20,059 nucleotides of DNA, from contig ASNI01000045.1 of NCBI GenBank assembly GCA_000404785.1, positions 1 to 20,059 on the forward strand, given 5' to 3'. The stretch comes from Cloacimonetes bacterium SCGC AAA252-N17 (GTDB taxonomy: Bacteria; Cloacimonadota; Cloacimonadia; JGIOTU-2). The translations under genes and the position numbers were made by a program. Under the pieces are notes generated by a model. It was not told where the DNA came from and ran no database searches. It was given only the letters and a program-made list of their open reading frames with translations. Of this stretch, positions 15,159-20,059 are shown one piece after another (position 1 is the stretch's first letter; each line of letters begins with the position of its first letter).

Positions 15159-16142
15159 TTATGGAATTTCAATCTCATCAAATATTCTATCAACAATATC
15201 TTCAGAGGTCACATTTTCAGCTTCAGCTTCGTAAGTAAGGATGATACGATGCCGCAGCACGTCTCTTCCTATCTCCTTGATATCTTCGGGTGAGACATAG
15301 CCGCGCTGATCAAGCATTGCATTTGCTTTTGCTGCACGCACAAGATAGATAGATGCGCGTGGTGATGCGCCATATTCAATGAATTCGCTGATATCTTTCA
15401 GTCCATATTCCTCTGGTGATCTGGTTGCAAAAACAATATTCAACACGTACTCTTTGATTTTCTCGTCGACATAAATATCATTCACTAATGCCCGTGTATT
15501 AAGCACATCTTTTGGTTTGATAATCTTTTTCACATCGATTGGCTTATTGTCGGACATCCTATTGATGATCTCGCGTTCCTCTTCCTTTTTCGGATAGGTT
15601 ACCTTCAACTTCAGCATAAATCTATCGACCTGAGCTTCCGGCAAAGGATAGGTTCCTTCCTGCTCGATGGGATTCTGTGTGGCAAGAACGAGGAATGGTT
15701 CTTCCAGTTTATAGGATTTTTCTCCTATTGTTACCTGGCGTTCTTGCATAGCTTCCAAAAGTGCACTTTGCACCTTTGCAGGAGCTCGGTTTATCTCATC
15801 AGCAAGAATGATATTCGAAAAGATAGGACCTTTTTTCGGTGTGAATGTCCCCTCTTTTTGATTAAAGATCAGCGTACCGATAAGGTCCGCAGGAAGAAGA
15901 TCGGGAGTGAACTGGATTCGCCTGAAACCAACACTGATCACATCAGCGAGAGTGCTCACAGCAAGTGTCTTTGCAAGTCCCGGAACACCTTCGATCAGCA
16001 CATGTCCGTTAGCAAATAGACCGATTATCAACCGCCGTATCATATATTCCTGACCGACAATCACTTTTCCTATCTCAGTGAAAATGGACTGAACAAACTT
16101 TGTCTTTTCAATTACTTTTTGATTGATCTCTTGTATATTCAT
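15159..16142 (-). CDS. moxR: MoxR-family AAA+ ATPase of the bat operon
   Basis: The 327-aa protein is a complete MoxR ATPase. Walker A is GVPGLAKT (52-59), Walker B is IILADEINRAP (111-121), sensor 1 is in LATQNPIEQEG (153-163), and QVDRFMLKL (171-179) carries the arginine region. A helical lid domain (about 210-325) follows. MoxR ATPases act as chaperone-like remodelers of VWA proteins; BatA, BatB and the DUF58 protein encoded next to it are the expected clients. GGAG 5-6 nt before the ATG supports the start. It lies 21 nt after the preceding unknown gene, and all genes down to 7740 follow on the same strand. The gene symbol is a family name. Confidence 0.96.
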   Translation of the reverse strand: MNIQEINQKVIEKTKFVQSIFTEIGKVIVGQEYMIRRLIIGLFANGHVLIEGVPGLAKTLAVSTLADVISVGFRRIQFTPDLLPADLIGTLIFNQKEGTFTPKKGPIFSNIILADEINRAPAKVQSALLEAMQERQVTIGEKSYKLEEPFLVLATQNPIEQEGTYPLPEAQVDRFMLKLKVTYPKKEEEREIINRMSDNKPIDVKKIIKPKDVLNTRALVNDIYVDEKIKEYVLNIVFATRSPEEYGLKDISEFIEYGASPRASIYLVRAAKANAMLDQRGYVSPEDIKEIGRDVLRHRIILTYEAEAENVTSEDIVDRIFDEIEIP

Positions 16143-16163
16143 TATGACTCCATATAGTTTCGA

Positions 16164-16988
16164 TTAATCGGCTAATACACCTTTTTTTATTTTCTTGAGT
16201 ATATCCTCACGCTGCTGGTACAGATGGGTTTGAATCTTGTGAAGAAATGCCTCAAGCACCTCGCAGGAAATGTTTCTTCTCTTCATGCGAGTAGTTTGCT
16301 GTTGAAGAATGTAAATGCCATCTATATTTGAACTTGAGACATCAACCTGGAAATCGTGATGCACCACTTCACAAATAATAAAATTCAGGCATTTTGGAAA
16401 GAGAGATTTTACTCTTCGAACCTGATTCTGATAGGAAAGCACAAACCAGTCATCAAGAACCATTGCGGATTCTGCAATAATAATGGGAAACATCATATCG
16501 AATTCAACATAACTTTTTCTATCTTCAATACGATATTTCACCTGTAAATTTTTACCCACAACCATGCGCATTTTTTGGTACGAAAAGGAAAGCAATTTCT
16601 CTTTTTTTATATTTTCCAGTTTATTATATTCGAATTTCAGATTCAAAGGAATATCAGCCCGACCGAAATGGAGATCCATTTCCTCAATTATTTTCAGGTC
16701 TTTCATAACATAGTATAGAAATTCGGAAAGTACGGTTTCGAATAATTTTCTCTGTCTAAGAAAAGTGTTTTCCTCTCTGAATTTTTTAGTAAACAGAAAA
16801 TTGCGATATTCCGAATATAGATAGATCTTCTTTTTCAGATCTTCATGACTGTTCGAAGTGATCTCAAGATTTGCTGCTTTCCATTTTTTATATTGAATTG
16901 TAATTTCGTTCAGATACATCTTTCTTAATGCATCTTTATCAGTTTCCAGCAATTCGGTAATAGTATCGCCATGTCTGAATGTAATCAT
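16164..16988 (-). CDS. Uncharacterised protein, possibly a catalytically degenerate Bpu10I-like nuclease fold
   Basis: The 274-aa protein has no signal peptide or membrane span. I do not recognise it with certainty. Its layout recalls the Bpu10I restriction endonuclease family: YKKWK (33-37), LYSEYRNFLF (57-66), the FLRQRKLFETVLSEFL stretch (76-91), a central beta segment VEFDMMFPIIIAESA (161-175), KCLNFIICEVVH (199-210) and NIDGIYILQQQ (221-231). In PD-(D/E)XK enzymes the central segment would read D-x(n)-E-x-K; here D164 and E173 are present but the lysine position is Ala175. If the resemblance holds, this copy is non-cleaving. There is no methyltransferase beside it. It starts 11 nt after glyA, with GAAGG before the ATG, and ends 21 nt before moxR, so it is cotranscribed with both. 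The similarity is from memory and unaligned. Confidence 0.55.
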   Translation of the reverse strand: MITFRHGDTITELLETDKDALRKMYLNEITIQYKKWKAANLEITSNSHEDLKKKIYLYSEYRNFLFTKKFREENTFLRQRKLFETVLSEFLYYVMKDLKIIEEMDLHFGRADIPLNLKFEYNKLENIKKEKLLSFSYQKMRMVVGKNLQVKYRIEDRKSYVEFDMMFPIIIAESAMVLDDWFVLSYQNQVRRVKSLFPKCLNFIICEVVHHDFQVDVSSSNIDGIYILQQQTTRMKRRNISCEVLEAFLHKIQTHLYQQREDILKKIKKGVLAD

Positions 16989-16999
16989 AGAAACCTTCT

Positions 17000-18307
17000 T
17001 TATTTTCTCAATTCATCAAATATTGGGAATTGTGCACAGAGTGCCTGTACATCATCTTTTATTTTTGCTAATTGTTCTTCATCATCATAGTTATCATACA
17101 CTTTTTTGATGAAATCTGCCACTATATCCATATCAGCTTCTTTCATGCCTCTTGTGGTCACTACTGGTGTGCCGAGACGAATTCCAGACGCCACAAATGG
17201 AGGACGTGTATCAAAAGGAACGGTATTCTTATTCGCTGTAATACCTGCCAGATCAAGAGATTCTTCCATCTTCTTGCCTGAGGGACCACCCTCTTCTTCA
17301 GAACCAAGATTTATGAGCATAAGATGAGTATCAGTACCATCAGACACCAGGTTGAATCCTTGTTTCATAAGACCGTTTGCAAGAGCTTGGGCGTTTGCAA
17401 GAATTTGCTTTTGATAAACAATGAAATCATCGGTTAATGCTTCTTTGAATGCAACTGCTTTCGCAGCAATAATATGTTCCAAAGGTCCGCCCTGAATGCC
17501 GGGAAATACCCATTTATCGAGTTCTTGAGCATATTTTTTCTTACAGAGTATCATACCTCCTCTTGGACCTCGAAGGGTTTTATGCGTGGTAGTAGTAACA
17601 ATATCTGCAAATGGAACAGGATTGGGATGAAGACCTGCTGCGATCAAGCCGGCAATGTGAGCCATGTCCACGACAAGCGTTGCACCAACTTCATCAGCGA
17701 TCTCTCTAAATTTTTCAAAATCAATTGTTCGAGGATAGGCGCTGGCACCTGTCAGGATCATCTGGGGTTTGCACTTAAGAGCTTTTTCTCGAATCTCCTC
17801 ATACACAAATTGTTCTGTATCTTTATTCACTCCGTAAGGTACAATATTGAAAAGTTTACCCGAAAAACTAAGCGGATGTCCATGAGTAAGATGCCCACCG
17901 TGAGTAAGCTCCAAGCTAAGGATCGTATCTCCTGGTTTTATAAGCGTAAAATAGGCAGCCATATTTGCCTGAGAGCCGGAATGCGGTTGGACGTTTGCGT
18001 GTTCAGCACCAAAAAGTTCTTTAGCTCTTTCAATTGCAAGACGCTCAACATCATCAATAAATTCGCACCCACCATAATATCTGCCATACAATCTGTAAAG
18101 CAACTCGCCTGTTTTACGGCTGTATCTATAAGGATATCCTTCTGCATATTTGTTCGTAAGGACAGAGCCGGCAGCTTCCATAACTGCTTCAGATACAATA
18201 TTTTCAGAAGCGATAAGCTCAAGATTATGATACTGTCTTTCAACCTCATTCATTATTGCTTCATAGATTTCAGGATCAACTTTTTTTATTTCATCATAAT
18301 TTAACAT
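17000..18307 (-). CDS. glyA: Serine hydroxymethyltransferase
   Basis: A PLP enzyme converting serine and tetrahydrofolate to glycine and 5,10-methylenetetrahydrofolate in the cytoplasm. Diagnostic segments are ELIASEN (30-36), NVQPHSGSQAN (105-115), HGGHLTHG (136-143), VDMAHIAGL (213-221) and TTTTHKTLRGPRGG (238-251), in which K243 is the PLP lysine. Compared with E. coli GlyA (417 aa, lysine 229), the protein is 435 aa and has 14 extra residues between TNKYAEGYP (51-59) and GRYYGGCE (75-82); the shift of the lysine by exactly 14 supports this. GGAGG before the ATG at 18307 sets the start. It lies 81 bp after rpiB and 11 bp before the unknown gene. The rpiB-glyA neighbourhood is also found in Firmicutes. 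Confidence 0.98.
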   Translation of the reverse strand: MLNYDEIKKVDPEIYEAIMNEVERQYHNLELIASENIVSEAVMEAAGSVLTNKYAEGYPYRYSRKTGELLYRLYGRYYGGCEFIDDVERLAIERAKELFGAEHANVQPHSGSQANMAAYFTLIKPGDTILSLELTHGGHLTHGHPLSFSGKLFNIVPYGVNKDTEQFVYEEIREKALKCKPQMILTGASAYPRTIDFEKFREIADEVGATLVVDMAHIAGLIAAGLHPNPVPFADIVTTTTHKTLRGPRGGMILCKKKYAQELDKWVFPGIQGGPLEHIIAAKAVAFKEALTDDFIVYQKQILANAQALANGLMKQGFNLVSDGTDTHLMLINLGSEEEGGPSGKKMEESLDLAGITANKNTVPFDTRPPFVASGIRLGTPVVTTRGMKEADMDIVADFIKKVYDNYDDEEQLAKIKDDVQALCAQFPIFDELRK

Positions 18308-18388
18308 TATTCCTCCGTAATTATGATTTTTGAAAATGGTTTATCGTGTTTAAATTATGTATTTACAAATCAGAGAATTACTAAGAAC

Positions 18389-18832
18389 TTATCGGCGTTC
18401 CTCGTATTTTTTTATTTTATTTATGCGTCTTTGATGACGACCGCCATCAAATTTTGTGGTGAGCCACGTGTCAACTATTTTCTTTGCTTCTTCAAAAGGC
18501 ATGAATCTTCCGGGAAGTATAAGCATGTTTGCATCATTATGCTGGCGTGATAGTCTGGCAATGGTTTCTGAGGTGCAAAGCGCAGCTCGAATACCTTTTA
18601 CTTTATTTGTAACTATGCTCATACCAATGCCCGACCCGCAGATCGCAATCCCAAATTCTACTGTCCCATCTGCGACTTTTTCTGCTGCTGGAAATCCGTA
18701 ATCAGGATAATCAATGGATTCTGCAGAGGAAGTACCTCCATCAATTACAGTATACTTCTCACTTTGAAGATATTCTATGAGCTTCTCTTTGAGTGCAAAG
18801 CCGGCATGATCAGAGGCAATGATTATTTTCAA
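18389..18832 (-). CDS. rpiB: Ribose-5-phosphate isomerase B
   Basis: The 147-aa enzyme interconverts ribose 5-phosphate and ribulose 5-phosphate in the pentose phosphate pathway. It shows SDHAGFALKEKL (7-18), the catalytic-site loop CGSGIGMSIVTNKVKGIRAA (65-84) with the active cysteine C65, and RQHNDANMLILPGR (96-109) with H98. The usual 'LGxR' reads LPGR here, a small deviation. The initiation codon is TTG (18832-18830), directly after the ptb stop TAG; there is no in-frame ATG that keeps the first beta strand and SDHAG. The ribosome-binding sequence lies inside the end of ptb. The C-terminal RHQRRINKIKKYEERR is normal for the family. Confidence 0.97.
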   Translation of the reverse strand: MKIIIASDHAGFALKEKLIEYLQSEKYTVIDGGTSSAESIDYPDYGFPAAEKVADGTVEFGIAICGSGIGMSIVTNKVKGIRAALCTSETIARLSRQHNDANMLILPGRFMPFEEAKKIVDTWLTTKFDGGRHQRRINKIKKYEERR

Positions 18833-19756
18833 CTATTCTTCCTCTTCTTCCTTCTCTGCCATCAAACAAGCAAAAGCCATTGAGTATAATTTATTCATCA
18901 CAGTATCAGTTCGTGATGAAATAGCAGTAGGAATTTTTGATCCAACAATATGGGTTGCCATTTGCGCATTTGCAAAATAGGTCAAAGCTTTGTAGAAAAC
19001 ATTTGCTACTTCGAGGAACGGGAAAACAAGACAATCTGCATTTGCTTCCACGCAACTTGTCACTCCTTTTGTACTCAGACTTTCCGGGTCAATTGACAGA
19101 TCAATTGAAAGTGGTCCATCGATATCAGCATTTTTTATCTGACCACGGTCAGACATTTTGGAGATAAACGCACCGTCTACAGCAGTTGGAATTTTTGGAT
19201 TTGTTTTTTCCGAAAAAGAAATTATTGCAACCTTCGGTCTTTCGATACCTAATTTCCGTGCTGTTTCAATAACATAATTAGTCATTGCTATCTTTTGCTC
19301 TATATTCGGTCTTGGAATAATGGCAGCATCTGTGAATATAAGCAATTTATGATAATTTGGGATCTCAGCGATAGAAACATGTGAGAGAATTTTTCCGGGA
19401 ATCATCAATCCATTTTCCTTATCCAAAATACATTTGAGCATTTTATCGGTTGAGATCAGCCCTTTCATCAACGCATCACCCTTACCTTCGTTGACCAAAG
19501 CAATTGCTTTTCTGCCTGCTTCCATTTCATCGGGTTCATTGATAATATGAAAAATCTTCGGGTCGATATTATTATGCTGGCAGATTTCTTTGATCTTTTC
19601 TTTATCCCCTGTAATGGTCACATCTGCGAATTTAAGGTCAACTGCCTTTTTTGCAGCGATGATAGTCGTATCATCTTGCCCATATGCAATAACGATTCTC
19701 TTCTTGGGTTTGGTTCTAACAAGTTCAATGACATCATCCAATTTTTTTATTGGCAT
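18833..19756 (-). CDS. ptb: Phosphate butyryltransferase (phosphotransacylase family)
   Basis: The 307-aa enzyme exchanges CoA and phosphate on short-chain acyl groups (butyryl-CoA plus phosphate to butyryl phosphate plus CoA), usually followed by butyrate kinase; no kinase gene is in the window. Family landmarks are DALMKGLISTDKML (94-107), LLIFTDAAIIPRPN (138-151), DGPLSIDLSID (213-223), ADCLVFPFLEVANVFYK (240-256) and VGSKIPTAISSRTD (271-284). The length fits Ptb (about 300) rather than Pta. GGAGG 5 nt before the ATG at 19756 supports the start. The C-terminus EKEEEEE is unusual and doubles as the rpiB ribosome-binding site. It is the first gene of the 12-kb minus-strand run. Substrate could also be another acyl-CoA such as isobutyryl-CoA. 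Confidence 0.92.
   Translation of the reverse strand: MPIKKLDDVIELVRTKPKKRIVIAYGQDDTTIIAAKKAVDLKFADVTITGDKEKIKEICQHNNIDPKIFHIINEPDEMEAGRKAIALVNEGKGDALMKGLISTDKMLKCILDKENGLMIPGKILSHVSIAEIPNYHKLLIFTDAAIIPRPNIEQKIAMTNYVIETARKLGIERPKVAIISFSEKTNPKIPTAVDGAFISKMSDRGQIKNADIDGPLSIDLSIDPESLSTKGVTSCVEANADCLVFPFLEVANVFYKALTYFANAQMATHIVGSKIPTAISSRTDTVMNKLYSMAFACLMAEKEEEEE
18836..18852 (-). promoter_or_regulatory. Ribosome-binding site of rpiB embedded in the ptb tail
   Basis: The last codons of ptb (Glu-Lys and a run of Glu) read as a purine-rich GGAAGAAGAGGAAGAA on the minus strand, and end 4 nt before the TTG of rpiB. GAGG within it fits an anti-Shine-Dalgarno match at 8-9 nt spacing. This decides the TTG start of rpiB and explains the odd acidic tail of the phosphotransacylase. 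Confidence 0.6.
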
Positions 19757-19900
19757 TCATTCCTCCGATAAAAAATTTATCTTGAGATTAAACCTCTGGT
19801 TTTCGTGTCAAGAAATTGTGGGATTTATACAAAAAAGTTTTATACTTTCCCCGAAATGTCAAAAATCACCATTGTTTTATAATGTTTGTTTGATATTTAA

Positions 19901-19934
19901 AAAGGTGAAACAATAGAATTACTGTTTCACCTTT
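19901..19934 (-). terminator. Rho-independent terminator after the partial transporter gene
   Basis: AAAGGTGAAACA (19901-19912) and TGTTTCACCTTT (19923-19934) form a perfect 12-bp stem with a 10-nt loop. On the minus strand the stem is followed by further T's and lies about 24 nt after the stop of the transporter gene at 19958. It separates that gene from the ptb-led run, which must therefore have its own promoter in 19757-19900. TTGACA occurs there on the minus strand at 19862-19857 and 19811-19806, but I could not fix a -10 box. Confidence 0.85.
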
Positions 19935-19957
19935 AAATATTTAATGTATATTAGAAA

Positions 19958-20059
19958 TTATGCAACCTGCTTAGGTGGTTTGACGCGGGAAATAATTCCT
20001 GCAGCAACGATACACAGCACACCACAAATTATGAATGCTAATGAAAAGTTGCCCATATC
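19958..20059 (-). CDS. C-terminal end of a membrane transporter, probably MFS (OFA type), partial
   Basis: Only the last 33 codons lie in the window; the gene continues beyond 20059. The visible part has one hydrophobic helix (FSLAFIICGVLCIVAAGIIS) followed by the basic cytoplasmic tail RVKPPKQVA and TAA at 19960-19958. A final helix of the form 'F-GVL-VAA' and a tail with KPPK is typical of oxalate/formate-antiporter-like MFS proteins, but such a short piece cannot prove the family. The terminator at 19901-19934 follows its stop. Confidence 0.65.
   Translation of the reverse strand, partial: DMGNFSLAFIICGVLCIVAAGIISRVKPPKQVA

Noticed and set aside
17474..18304. Plus-strand frame of 276 codons
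   Set aside because: It lies exactly antisense to glyA, which is certain; the translated protein has no recognisable domain.
18308..18388. Leader of glyA checked for a glycine or folate riboswitch
   Set aside because: Only 81 bp long, AT-rich, with no conserved riboswitch core that I can recognise.

Overview
The window is AT-rich (my eye estimate is high-30s % G+C) bacterial chromosome. It looks like a diderm (Gram-negative-type) anaerobe from the FCB side of the tree; Candidatus Cloacimonadota or a similar phylum is my best guess, not an established placement. Reasons: a type A (Por/T9SS) C-terminal sorting domain remnant, a beta-barrel protein ending in Phe, two signal peptides whose predicted cleavage leaves Gln at +1 (a known habit of Bacteroidetes), a complete Bacteroides-type bat operon, and ptb. 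I saw no tRNA, rRNA, CRISPR array, transposase or phage gene.

Layout. A single plus-strand gene (177-923) encodes a NYN-domain ribonuclease with a C-terminal LOTUS/OST-HTH domain. Everything else lies on the minus strand, so the rest reads from right to left. At the right edge is the C-terminus of a probable MFS transporter with a terminator (19901-19934). Then comes a run of about 12 kb: ptb, rpiB, glyA, an uncharacterised gene, moxR, a DUF58 gene, a membrane-anchored gene of the DUF4381-like type, batA, batB, batC, batD, batE and a small membrane protein. Most junctions from the DUF58 gene onward are start/stop overlaps or gaps of 0-1 nt, so translational coupling is likely. An intergenic stretch of 625 bp (7115-7739) holding only palindromic and low-information sequence separates this from the second block.

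The second minus-strand block (7114 down to 1413) carries poly-gamma-glutamate genes: pgsB (ligase), pgsC (membrane subunit) and a PgsW-like 'poly-gamma-glutamate system' membrane protein, followed by a secreted protein and a predicted outer-membrane beta-barrel that overlap by 4 nt. No pgsA/capA is present. I infer that the last two genes may be the envelope export or anchoring part needed in a diderm. The pgsW-like gene is bracketed by two direct copies of a composite intergenic repeat (271-bp cores about 96% identical by hand alignment), each copy carrying its own small palindromic insert. The block ends with an orphan, apparently frameshifted sorting-domain remnant and a rho-independent terminator (1000-1052).

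Most worth a second look: the pgs locus with its unassigned envelope proteins; the repeat pair around pgsW; the gene at 16164-16988, which reminds me of the Bpu10I restriction endonuclease family but lacks the catalytic lysine; and a 14-residue insertion in the active-site loop region of GlyA.
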